64,000 bases of DNA from Arthrobacter sp. H35-D1 (GTDB lineage Bacteria > Actinomycetota > Actinomycetes > Actinomycetales > Micrococcaceae). The notes beneath the pieces are model-generated. The model made no database searches. It saw nothing but the letters and a program-made list of their open reading frames with translations, and was not told the origin of the DNA. The first letter of the stretch is position 1, and every line of letters begins with the position of its first letter. Location of the stretch: positions 1 to 64,000 of the forward strand of contig NZ_JASISP010000015.1 in NCBI RefSeq assembly GCF_030063185.1. The letters run 5' to 3'. Below, piece by piece: positions 8,181 to 18,026 of this stretch. The translations under genes and the position numbers were made by a program.

Positions 8181-11095
8181 TCAACGTTGGGGCCGGGTCG
8201 CGTGCCGGGAAAGATCTAGGCGGTTGGCGGCACCGCTCTTGCGCTAAAGGTGTGAGATGTGAGTGCTGACTGTTTTCTCGCTGATCACCAACGACGCGGC
8301 GATTTCAGCGTAAGTGCGTCCTGCAACAACAAATTCGAGAATTTCCCGCTCACGGGGAGTGAGCCCGGTCAGCTCCACTTGGTTCGGTTCCGGACTGGGG
8401 GCTGCTGGCTTGTCAACGGTGATTCGGGCACCCATGGAGAGTTTGCGCAAACATTCCTGGAGGGGACCGGCGTGGAGTTCTTCGGCGAGAGCGACTCCCC
8501 GACGCAGCACGGTGGATGCCAACGCCCGCTGCGAGTGGCCATGCAGCAGCAGTGATTCCGCGGCCCGCCAACAGGAGTAAGCCTCCTCCCAGGGCAAGGT
8601 CGCCGCCTGACAGGCATCGGCTGCCTGAATCCACTGGTGTGCGTTCCCTGCACTCTGGAAGGCCCGGCCCACCTCGGCACCGTAGAGCCTGGTGAACGCT
8701 TCAACGTGCCGGTCATAGTGTTCGGTGTGAGTACCAGGTTCGCGCAGCACGGAGGGAAAGTTGGCTACCAACGACTCGGTACGCGCGAGCAGATCTGTGC
8801 TGGGACACTTCTGATCCCGCGAGATCTGGAGCAGGTCTGCCAAGGCGCGTGCGGCCAGCGGGGCCAGCCATTCGCACATGGTGGGTGGCTGCCCGTCGGC
8901 GCTGAGCCCGGTCATGGCAGCACCATAGGCGGCTTCCGCATTGCCAGCGGCCAGCTTCACTTCGGCGCGGACGGCGTCGAAATCGAGGTTGTGGAAATCT
9001 GAGGCCTTGGTGAAAAGTTCCTCGGCGCGGGCGAGGTGAGCCTCCGCCTCCGACTGCCTGCCCTGCCACGACGCCAACCTGGCTGCCGTCAGTCTTGCCG
9101 CCACGTCGCCAATAGCTCCGGGGTCGGATCCCAGTGCCACGCGAAGCGCCTGCTGGCACTGTTGCCAGCGGCCCACGGCCAAATAGCCACTGGCTTCGTC
9201 GGCAGCCGCCTTGGCAAGGTAGGTATGCGGGGATCCAAGCCTGGCCAACCGTTCCCTTCCGACACGCTTCAGATCGGCGAAGGCTAAACTACTCCACGTC
9301 TCCGTCGCGTTGGCCTGCCAACTGGTTGCGTGCAGTAGCGCCCAAGGATCCCGGGCCTGTTCAGCCGCGCTTGCCGCGTGGCTCGCCAAGACCCTGGCTT
9401 GGGCAGGCTGTCCAGCAAAGAGTGCCGCCATGGAGTTGGCCGTCAGGGCATAGGAGAGAGCCTTGGGGTTGCCTGCTTTCCTTGCCACTGCGAGGGCCTG
9501 CGCAGCCCGACCCGGAGACTTGGGGTCGTTTTCCCATAGCCCGATGTGGCCAAGTTGGCCAACGAGTAGGCGTACTGCCAGCTGTGCGGGACTGCACTGG
9601 CGAGCTGGACTGCGCGCCGCAACTGACTAGGGGAGAAGAACTCCCGGCCCGTGACAAAACGCAGCATGGTGCGGCGCACCAGCAGCTCGGCAACGTCCAG
9701 CGGCCGTTCCCTGCTGTCCGTCCCCGCCAGCAACGCTTCGACCGCTTCCAACTCACCTTCCTGGGCGCCCGTCTGCTCTGCAGCGCTCCGCAGCTTGGAC
9801 CACAACTCGTTCAGGCTCTCCTCCGCGTGGGGAAGCCCGCTGTGCAACGCCAATGCGCGCCGCAGCAAGCGGAGTATCTCGGCCGCACCGCCTGCACGAC
9901 CGGCAGCAGCTGCTGCACGCAAGGCCCAGCGATAGGCCTCGGCCGTGTGACCGGCATGAAAATGGTGGTCCGCCAGTGACACCAGGGAACCAAAATCGGG
10001 GTCGTCCTGGACTCCCAACAGCTCTTCCCCATGGGCTGCAAAGCGGGCGTGCAAATACTTCCGCTCATCAGCATCCAACCTCTGTTGCAGGACCTCGGCG
10101 ATCAGTGGATGGCGGAACCACCAGCGGGTTCCGTCCGTACTGCGCTCGAGAATGCCAGCATCGGCAGCTTCATGCAGCAGCACCAAGATGCTGTCGGTGC
10201 TGCTGGGGCCGTGGTCCAGCCGTGCCACGGCGTCCAGATTAACGGGTTGCAGGGGCTGGCCGCCCACAGCCATGAGCGTGGCCAGCCGCCGTGCCTCGTC
10301 GGACAGACCGCGCCATGAACGCAGCACCGTCCCCTTCAAATCGGCTGGCAGCTCATCCGGCAGATGCCGCGACTGCGGATCCAACCCTGCAACGACCAAC
10401 CGGTTGAGATAGGCATTTCCAGCGGTTTGGGCAAAGACTTCCTGCAGTAGCGACTGGTGCGGGGGAGCGCCCAACAACTGCGTCAATTGAGCATCCGTGG
10501 CCAGTCGGTCCAGGGGCCCAAGTTCCATCCAGTCGATCCGCGGCATGCGGCGGATATCGGCCAGCCAGCGCTGCAGTGGATGGTCCTCGCTAACTTCACC
10601 ATTGCGCAGCGTGGCAATGATGGCCAGCCGCCTGTCGGCCGGGCCGGCAATCAAGTACATCAACACATCCAAGGTGCTTTGATCCGCCCACTGCAGGTCG
10701 TCAATGACCAGGACCACCGGCCGGCGCTTGCAGAGCTGGTCAAGCCAGGCATCAATCGCCAACGGCACATCGTAGGCCAGTGCCCCCGCCGCCGGCAGTG
10801 TGGGGCGCGCATCGCCGTCGAACGTGGGAGCGGCACGGAATGCTGAACGCAGCGCCAGGAACGGGATCGTGGTGGTTGTCATCGGCAGGGCGGCGCCGCT
10901 GAAGATCCAGCCGGTGAATTCCGCAGTTGCGCAGGAATGCTGAACCAACGCAGTTTTCCCCACCCCCGCGTCGCCGGCGACCACCAGCGTGCCGGACATG
11001 CCCGCAGTGGCACCGGCCAAGAACGCGCCTAGGAACTGCAGTTCCGTTGCCCGTCCCACGATGTCGGCGCCATGGACGCCCGCATGCTCGACCAC
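8181..11095 (-). pseudogene. LAL-type LuxR regulator with AAA ATPase domain, doubly disrupted
   Basis: An intact protein would have about 970 aa. It would comprise an N-terminal STAND-type ATPase (P-loop GDAGVGKTALV near residue 43, Walker B VVLVIDDLQWAD near 130), a TPR-like middle and a C-terminal LuxR HTH (LTPREREILEFVVAG, then EKTVSTHISHL). Two lesions are visible. Near 9546-9552 one base is missing: restoring it joins YAYSLANL directly to HIGLWENDPKSPG and the downstream frame. At 8244-8246 an in-frame TAG replaces an expected Leu codon inside the HTH recognition region. Reading through gives RKSGAANRLDLSRHATRPQR and then a natural stop at 8181. Upstream and downstream parts remain open as frames 9443-11095 and 8244-9488. 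The target genes are unknown; the divergent neighbour at 11245 could be one. Confidence 0.8.
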
Positions 11096-11244
11096 CCTTC
11101 AAGTTTCCCACCACGACGGCCAGAAGGGCAGCGTGAAAAATATCAGGGTCTTGCCCGACTTTCTCAGGTGCCGCTCCCGATGTTTGGCACGGCGCCAGGG
11201 AGGAGCGTGGAGGTTCAGAAGCGCAGTCGAAGAAAGGCAAGAAA

Positions 11245-11493
11245 GTGTTGACATCACGTTTTACATCACGGAGAGCATCACGGTGGACGTGCTCGGCAGC
11301 AGCCGTACTGTTTTTGGCTGTTTTCATCCCGTCACCGGCCGTCGCGTACCAGGATCCCGGCACGTTGGAGGGAATGGTGGACAGCCCCGCCAGCCAACAC
11401 TGTCCGCTGAGAAGAATCGGCGCGCAATTTGTTCGCTGCGACGCACTCACAGGAGCCGGGGCAGCTGCACCATGCTGGGTGCTGGAGGACTGA
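11245..11493 (+). CDS. small secreted protein of unknown function
   Basis: 82 aa from GTG 11245, with AAAGG about 8 nt upstream. A signal peptide is clear: positive RRASRW, a hydrophobic core AAAVLFLAVF and an Ala-X-Ala-type site before YQDPG near residue 34. The mature part is about 48 aa with three cysteines (QHCP, VRCD, PCWV), enough for one disulphide plus a free thiol. I recognise no family. It lies between the divergent broken LuxR gene and the first giant surface protein, 124 bp upstream of the latter, and could be its operon partner. A fortuitous frame is possible but less likely given the signal peptide and ribosome-binding site. Confidence 0.5.
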   Translation: MLTSRFTSRRASRWTCSAAAVLFLAVFIPSPAVAYQDPGTLEGMVDSPASQHCPLRRIGAQFVRCDALTGAGAAAPCWVLED

Positions 11494-11616
11494 GGGGAGT
11501 GCGGATTAATCCATTCGACGTATAATGGCGTGGGGCGCCATGCATATTGGCCGCGCCACAACAGGGGGAGCAACAGGAATACTTCCCCTGCGGAGACAGG
11601 TATTGGGAGTTAGTAC

Positions 11617-14600
11617 ATGGCATTGCAGGCGCTCACAGGAAGATCCTTGCGCAAAAAAGACATTTTCGGGATCTCCGGAACGTTTCTTGTTGCAGCTTCG
11701 CTGGTGACCGGCGCCGTGGTGTATCCCGGCTTTGCCACGGCAGACGTGGACCTCAACGACGGCAGCGTCTGGGTGACAAACCGCGCCGACGGCCTGGTGG
11801 GCCACCTGAACGACCAATCAAAAGTGCTTGACGGCGGATTCAGCGCCACCACCACCGGCTTTGACGTGGTGCAAAACGGCGGCGACGTGTTCATGAGCGG
11901 AGACGGCGGCAATCTCCTGAACCCCGTCAACGTCCCCATGATGTCCATGGCCTCGGAAACGGATCTTGGCGGCGGCAAGGCCACGTCCCAGGGCAGCAAC
12001 TTTGTGGCACTGACGGATGCAGGCATGGGCAAGGTGTGGGCCATGCCGAGCGCCGAGGTGCCCGGATTCAACGACAAAACCTCCGTCCCGATCCTCAGCG
12101 GCCTCGACAACCCCGTCTCCGCCACGGCCCCCGACGACACCATTTTCACGGTGGCAACCAAATCCTCCGAACTCATCACCACGCTCATGAACGACGCCGG
12201 CAAGGTCGCCTCCCAGGAGCGGACCAAGGTTGAGGGGCTGGCCGGGTTGAACGACGTCCAGCTCACAGTGGCCGGCGGCAAGCCCGTCGCGTTTTCACCC
12301 GAGGCGGGAAAGCTGTTCCTGCCGGACGGGAAGAGCGTCACTGTCCCCGATGCCCAAGGCGCGCTTTTGGCCCAGCCCACCGCCGAAGGCAACTTCGTGG
12401 CAGTGGAGACGGCCACGGCGCTCGTCACCCAACCCCTCGACGGATCCGCGGCGAAGGTCCTGCAATTGGGCAGCACCGGCAAGGCTGTGGCCCCGGTGGT
12501 GCAAAACGGCTGCGTCCACGCGGCCTGGTCCGGCGCCAACAAGTACGCCCTTTCCTGCGAGGGTGGCGGCGAACTCGTGGACATCCCCAAGGCCGGGGGC
12601 AACTCGGAGTTTGTGTTCCGCAAGAACCGAGAGGTGGTGGTGCTCAACGACATCAACTCCGGCAACGTGTGGCTTGTCAACCAAAACATGCTGCTCGTGA
12701 ACAACTGGGACGACCTCAAAACTGATTTGAAAAAAGCCGACAACGCCGACAAGGATTCCGCGGACCCCAATGTGGTCAGCACCCTGCCGGACAGGACAAA
12801 GCCCAACCGCCAGCCGGAAGCCCTTCCGGACGAATTCGGCGTCCGGGCAGGGAAAACAACCATCCTGCCGGTGCTGTTCAACGACTCCGATCCGGACGGC
12901 GACGTGCTCACGGTGGAGCCTCCCGCCGTCGAACCTGCCCTGGGTGCGGTGCAATCCATCTACGGTGGCACCGGGTTGCAGATCAACGTCCCCGAAGGCA
13001 CCAAGGGTGCCGCGCAATTTGGCTACGTCGCCAATGACGGCCGTAGCGGCACGGACGGTGCCACAGTGGATGTGCGGGTGGTGCCGGAAAGCGAAAACTC
13101 CCCTCCGCGGGCACTGCGCGACGCCACCCTGGTGGTGGAGCAGGGCCAAACCATGGTGCAAAACATGCTGGCGGACTGGATCGACCCCGAGGGCGACGAC
13201 ATCTTTTTGACGGATGCCGTCTCCGATGATGAAACCGCCGTCATTAAAACCAGCCCCGACGGCGAATTGAAGTACACCGACGACGGTGAAGAAGCCGGCA
13301 TGAAGTCCATGACCATCACCGTTTCCGACGGCGTGGACAGCACCGAACGCAAGATCAAGGTCAACGTCAAGCCCGGCGGCACCGTGCCTCCCGTGGCCAA
13401 TGCCGACTTCTTCCGGGCCGTGGTGGGCCAGCCGATAGCGCTGTCGCCGCTGAAAAATGATCAGGATCCCTCCGGCGGAAAACTGCGCCTGGCCAGCGTC
13501 TCCAAGCCGCCCAATGCCACAGTCTCCAAAATTGCGGACAACGGCACCGTCACGTTTACCGCCAGCAGCCCCGGCCCCGTGTACCTGGAATACCAGGTGA
13601 CCAACGGACCCATGAGCGCCACCGGCCTGATCCGCGTGGACGTGGTGGCCGCGGACACCAAGGGGCTGCCGGTCGCCGTGAAGGACCTGGCCATGCTGCC
13701 CTCCGGCGGCTCCGTCCTGGTGGACGTGCTGGGCAATGACATGGACCCGGCCGGCGGCGTGCTCGTGATCCAGTCGGTGGACGTGCCCGGCGGCTCGCCC
13801 GTCACCGCCACCATCCTTGAACGCAACGTGCTCAAGCTCACCGACGTGCGCGGCCTCACCGGCAACATGAGCATCAAATACACCATTTCCAACGGCGAAG
13901 GCAGCGCCGTGGGCGAGATTTCCATCATCCGGATTCCGGCCCCCGACAAGCTGCTGCCACCGCGCGTTGAGCCCGACACTGCCGTGGTTCGAGTGGGAGA
14001 TATTGTCACCATTCCGGTCCTGGCGAACGACGTCGACCCCAACGGGGAGGTGCTGAAGGCACCTGTGGTGGTGGAGACGGGGGACCCGGAGGCAGGCAAG
14101 CTCTTTGCCGACCAAAACCAGCTGCGCTACATCGCCGGCCAGACAGCGAAGAAGGTCACGGGCGTCTACAAGGTGGCCAACAGTTCGGGGCAGTTCGCCT
14201 CGGCCAAGGTGGACATCACCATCATTGCCGCCGACCCCGAACACAACCTGCCGCCGGCGCCCAAGAACCTGACCGGACGCGTCATTGCCGGGGATCAGCT
14301 GAGGATCCCCGTGCCGCTGAACGGCATCGATCCCGAGGGCGACTCCGTGGAGCTCGTGGGCATTGACAAGGCACCTTCGCTGGGTACAGCCGAAACCGGC
14401 AACGGCTATATTTTCTACACCGCCGGCGGCAGCTCCGCAGGCACCGATACCTTCAGTTACCGGGTGCGGGACCGCCTCGGCGCCGAGGCCATTGCCCGCG
14501 TGGACGTGGGCGTTGCCCCTCCGCTGAACATGAACCACCCGCCTGTCACCGAGGACGACTTCATCACCATCCGGCCGGACCGCAAGGTGGCGCTGGATGT

Positions 14601-17600
14601 GTTGCTCAATGACTCTGATCCCGACGGTGGCCAGCTGGGCCTCGTCAAGGACGGCTTCAAGGGTCCCGAGACCATGGCACCCTCGGTCACCGACAAGGGG
14701 AAAGTGGTGGTGACCTCGCCGCTGGAGCCGGGCATCGCCACCATGTTGTACACGGTGGTGGACAAGTTCGGCGCCCGCGCCACCGGCAATATCCGCATGA
14801 CTGTCACCCCGGACGCACCGCTGAAGGCACCCATCGCCCGCGACGACCGTGTCACCGTGAAGCAAATGCTGGGCAAGAACACCGTCGACGTTCCGGTGCT
14901 GGAAAATGACGCCGATCCCGACGGCGTGACGGAAGCCTTGAAGGTGGCCGTCCAGTCGGCGCCGGGCAAGCCGGCAACAAGCGCCTCGGTGCTTTCCTCC
15001 GGCGCCGTGCGCGTGGTGCTCGAAGCCGGGGAGCAGATGGTTCCCTACACCATTAGGGACCAGGACGGATTGAGCGCAACGGCCGTGATTTGGGTCCCGG
15101 GCCTGGACAAGCAATACCCCGTGCTCAAAAGCAACAAGGTGATCCGGTTGACGGCGGGGGAGTCGGCCACCATGAACCTTGCCGACTATGTGCAGGTGCG
15201 CGAAGGGCGCAAACCTCGCCTGACCGAGGCGGCCAAGATTTCCCTGTTGGGCGCCTCCAACGAGGACGTCATTGTCGGAGACGGTGCTGGGATCAAGTAC
15301 AACGCGGACATCAAGTTCTACGGCCCCGGCTCCATCACTTTTGAAGTCACCGACGGTTCCGGCCCCGATGATCCGGACGGCTTGAAGTCGACCCTGACAG
15401 TCATGACACTCGTGGACCCGGCCCCCGTCGAGGAAAAGGCGAAGGACCCGGAAAAGAAGGAAAAGAAGAAGGAAGAAAAGAAGAACACCCCTCCCACGTT
15501 CACCGGTTCCACCCTTGATGTCCCACAGCAGGAAACCGTCACCTTGGATGTTGGCCCGCTGGCCTTTGACATCGATCCGGGCGACAAAGAGAAGTTCACG
15601 TTCTCCCTGGCCGGTGGCGCACCGGACGGTTTCACCGTTGATTTCAAGGGCACTGTGCTGACCGTTTCGCTCAAGGACGGCGCCACAGTGGGCACCGCAG
15701 GCACCCTCCAGGTGCAGGTCGACGACGGCAGCAACGATCCCGTGGTGGCCAGCGTCGCCCTAAAGGCCATCTCCTCCTCGGAGCCGCTGGCCGTGGCGAA
15801 CGAGGACATTGTCAAGGATGGCCATGCCGGACGTGCGGAGGTGGTCAAGGTGCTGGGCAATGACGTGAACCCGTTCCCGGACACCCCCTTGAAGGTGGTG
15901 GACACCGACGTCGAAACCGGCAACGAGGGCATCATTGTCACGCATGTGAACGACGCCGTCACCGTCAACACCGATCCCGACTACAAGGGCACCGTGGTGG
16001 TCCGCTACACCGTGGAGGACAAGACCAAGGACAAGGACAGGTACGCCAACGGCCGTATCCGCATCACTGTCAAGGGCAAGCCGGAGGCCCCGGCCAAACC
16101 GCAGATCGACGAGGAAAAAGACAAGGCGGTCCTGCTCACCTGGGCTCCGCCGGCTGACAACGGTTCTCCCATCAAGAAGTACACGGTGGAGTGGGCGGGC
16201 GGCTCGCAGGATTGTGGCACCAACACCTGCACCATCACCGGGTTGAAGAATGCCAAACCGTACAAGTTCAAGGTCACTGCCACGAACGACGTCGGCACTT
16301 CCGCTGCGTCGTCGTCGTCTGTCACTGCCACGCCGGACCGCGTCCCGGACGCACCGGCCGCCCCGAAGGTCACCTTTGGCGACAAGAAGGTGGAGCTGAA
16401 ATGGGTCACCCCGGTGGGCGAATTCTCCGCCGTCAAAAAATTCAACGTGGAGATTTCCCCGGCTCCGCCAGGACAAAATGGCCAAAAACCCAATATCACC
16501 GGGAACACCCTGAGCTGGCCGGGGCTGGTCAACGGCACCGATTACCAGTTCCGGGTTCAGGCCGTCAACAACGCGCCCAACCCGTCCGATTGGGGCGCCT
16601 ATTCCGAGACGGTGACCCCGGCTGGCCCGCCGTCGGCTCCCGCCGCACCCACCGTGAGCACGGCGCCGGCTGTGGGCTCCAACAGCCAGGTCAATGTCAG
16701 CTGGGCAGTGCCGTTCATCAACGGCGCGCCCGTCACGAAGTATGAGGTGGAGCGCAGCGGCGGCGGCAAGGCAGCCATCTCCCAAGTGAAGAGTGGGACC
16801 AGCGCCACGTTCTCGGTGGGGACTTCCACCGTGGGCTACCAGTACCGGGTCAAGGCCACCAACAAGGCCGGGACAAGCGCCTACGGACCCAAGTCCGCAC
16901 CACAGCGTGCCGTGGGCAAGGTGGCGCCGATGGCGGCACCTGTCATCAAGCTGGTGGGCACCACTGGTGCCGGCGGGGCGGTCAAGGTGACGTACACGCC
17001 GCTGAGCGCCGCACAGCGCAACGGCTATTCCGCCGGTGAAGTGCAGTACTGCGTCAAGCTGTCCACTGCCGCGGAAAAGTGCGGCGTGGCCTCCGGCGCC
17101 CAATACAGCTCGCCGAACGGGAGCAACGTGTTTGCCACCGTGCGGGCCAGGGCCGCTACCGGATCCTCGTCCTCCGTGGGGGACGCCTCCGGCGCCTCGG
17201 CTACTGTGAGGCCCTATGGCACGCCCGGCAAGCCATCGATCAGCGGCACCAACGGCGCACAAGACTCAACCCGCATTTCCTATAGCTGGAGCGTCCCCGG
17301 CGGTGCAGTGGATGTGGCCAAAATGCAAATCAAGCTGCCCGGAGGCTCCTGGTCCACGCGAGCCGCCAGCGGCACGGCCACCTACAACACAGGCGGCTAC
17401 AGCAAGTCAGTCACCATTAAAGCCAGGACGCTGAACTCGGTGGGCGCCCCCGGAGATGTCGCTGAAGTCACCAAAAGCAGTGGTGCCAAGACCCCGCCGC
17501 CTCCGCCGCCGAAGGTTACTGAAGTCATTGTTGAATCCGGCACCTGGCACTCGTGCACGCAGGGGCCAGGGGAGGGAGACAACTTCACCAGCTCGCCTGC

Positions 17601-17814
17601 AACCTGCGATGGCAACGTTTCACCCGGCGGAGATGTGAACCTGGGTGGAAAGTGGCTTGACCGGGCCGATGGCTGGGTCAAGGTTTCCAAATGTGGTGCC
17701 GGCTATTACAGCGATTGGTACGTCATATCCAGTGGACAGCAGGCCGGCCGTTGGGTCCGTGGCGACACAGTGGACGTGCGGGACCGCGACGGCGGCAATA
17801 TCCGCTGCAGGTAA
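11617..17814 (+). CDS. giant Ig-like/fibronectin type III surface protein A
   Basis: 2065 aa, anchored by one N-terminal helix (about residues 18-40) with the bulk predicted outside. Residues 45-390 form a beta-rich, propeller-like domain starting DLNDGSVWVTNR. About ten cadherin/Big-type Ig-like repeats follow (residues 400-1480), each marked by an ND-DPDGD-like calcium-binding-style motif (for example NDSDPDGD, NDVDPNGE, NDADPDGV). A lysine/glutamate-rich linker lies near 1272-1290. FN3-type domains span about 1488-1765, then a polyproline linker near 1958 and a C-terminal domain with four cysteines. There is no LPXTG or C-terminal anchor. A paralogue of the same architecture follows, then the MoxR operon. 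GGAG lies about 7 nt before the ATG. Adhesion or a structural part of an envelope complex is likely; the biochemical role is unknown. Confidence 0.8.
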   Translation: MALQALTGRSLRKKDIFGISGTFLVAASLVTGAVVYPGFATADVDLNDGSVWVTNRADGLVGHLNDQSKVLDGGFSATTTGFDVVQNGGDVFMSGDGGNLLNPVNVPMMSMASETDLGGGKATSQGSNFVALTDAGMGKVWAMPSAEVPGFNDKTSVPILSGLDNPVSATAPDDTIFTVATKSSELITTLMNDAGKVASQERTKVEGLAGLNDVQLTVAGGKPVAFSPEAGKLFLPDGKSVTVPDAQGALLAQPTAEGNFVAVETATALVTQPLDGSAAKVLQLGSTGKAVAPVVQNGCVHAAWSGANKYALSCEGGGELVDIPKAGGNSEFVFRKNREVVVLNDINSGNVWLVNQNMLLVNNWDDLKTDLKKADNADKDSADPNVVSTLPDRTKPNRQPEALPDEFGVRAGKTTILPVLFNDSDPDGDVLTVEPPAVEPALGAVQSIYGGTGLQINVPEGTKGAAQFGYVANDGRSGTDGATVDVRVVPESENSPPRALRDATLVVEQGQTMVQNMLADWIDPEGDDIFLTDAVSDDETAVIKTSPDGELKYTDDGEEAGMKSMTITVSDGVDSTERKIKVNVKPGGTVPPVANADFFRAVVGQPIALSPLKNDQDPSGGKLRLASVSKPPNATVSKIADNGTVTFTASSPGPVYLEYQVTNGPMSATGLIRVDVVAADTKGLPVAVKDLAMLPSGGSVLVDVLGNDMDPAGGVLVIQSVDVPGGSPVTATILERNVLKLTDVRGLTGNMSIKYTISNGEGSAVGEISIIRIPAPDKLLPPRVEPDTAVVRVGDIVTIPVLANDVDPNGEVLKAPVVVETGDPEAGKLFADQNQLRYIAGQTAKKVTGVYKVANSSGQFASAKVDITIIAADPEHNLPPAPKNLTGRVIAGDQLRIPVPLNGIDPEGDSVELVGIDKAPSLGTAETGNGYIFYTAGGSSAGTDTFSYRVRDRLGAEAIARVDVGVAPPLNMNHPPVTEDDFITIRPDRKVALDVLLNDSDPDGGQLGLVKDGFKGPETMAPSVTDKGKVVVTSPLEPGIATMLYTVVDKFGARATGNIRMTVTPDAPLKAPIARDDRVTVKQMLGKNTVDVPVLENDADPDGVTEALKVAVQSAPGKPATSASVLSSGAVRVVLEAGEQMVPYTIRDQDGLSATAVIWVPGLDKQYPVLKSNKVIRLTAGESATMNLADYVQVREGRKPRLTEAAKISLLGASNEDVIVGDGAGIKYNADIKFYGPGSITFEVTDGSGPDDPDGLKSTLTVMTLVDPAPVEEKAKDPEKKEKKKEEKKNTPPTFTGSTLDVPQQETVTLDVGPLAFDIDPGDKEKFTFSLAGGAPDGFTVDFKGTVLTVSLKDGATVGTAGTLQVQVDDGSNDPVVASVALKAISSSEPLAVANEDIVKDGHAGRAEVVKVLGNDVNPFPDTPLKVVDTDVETGNEGIIVTHVNDAVTVNTDPDYKGTVVVRYTVEDKTKDKDRYANGRIRITVKGKPEAPAKPQIDEEKDKAVLLTWAPPADNGSPIKKYTVEWAGGSQDCGTNTCTITGLKNAKPYKFKVTATNDVGTSAASSSSVTATPDRVPDAPAAPKVTFGDKKVELKWVTPVGEFSAVKKFNVEISPAPPGQNGQKPNITGNTLSWPGLVNGTDYQFRVQAVNNAPNPSDWGAYSETVTPAGPPSAPAAPTVSTAPAVGSNSQVNVSWAVPFINGAPVTKYEVERSGGGKAAISQVKSGTSATFSVGTSTVGYQYRVKATNKAGTSAYGPKSAPQRAVGKVAPMAAPVIKLVGTTGAGGAVKVTYTPLSAAQRNGYSAGEVQYCVKLSTAAEKCGVASGAQYSSPNGSNVFATVRARAATGSSSSVGDASGASATVRPYGTPGKPSISGTNGAQDSTRISYSWSVPGGAVDVAKMQIKLPGGSWSTRAASGTATYNTGGYSKSVTIKARTLNSVGAPGDVAEVTKSSGAKTPPPPPPKVTEVIVESGTWHSCTQGPGEGDNFTSSPATCDGNVSPGGDVNLGGKWLDRADGWVKVSKCGAGYYSDWYVISSGQQAGRWVRGDTVDVRDRDGGNIRCR

Positions 17815-17843
17815 TGGGCGCCATTTGATCCGGACCGACGCCG

Positions 17844-17887
17844 CCGCAATGGGGAGTTGTCCCGCAGGGCACAACTCCCCATTGCGG
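17844..17887. terminator. perfect 17-bp hairpin between the giant genes
   Basis: The arms at 17844-17860 and 17871-17887 are fully complementary around a 10-nt loop that can itself fold (CCC/GGG). It lies 30 bp after the stop of protein A. It should end most transcription, which makes the paralogues separately tunable. Confidence 0.75.
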
Positions 17888-18026
17888 TGTTTGGCGGCAT
17901 CGGGAAAACTGGCAGTGGCCCGAGGGTCGAATGCTGCGCCGCCGGCACCACAACTTAGACAGCACAACAGTTTTACAAGTTTCATCCAGCCGCTTCCAAC
18001 CAACCGGCTGAGCTAAGGGTTTTTTC

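Noticed and set aside
9443-9560. Programmed frameshift in the LuxR-type gene
   Set aside because: There is no slippery heptamer or downstream pseudoknot, and the gene also has an in-frame amber codon in the HTH.
12295-15114. 939-codon minus-strand open frame inside the first giant gene
   Set aside because: A GC-rich shadow of the plus-strand gene: its translation is Gly/His/Arg/Val-rich without domains, and the plus strand shows regular Ig-like repeats.
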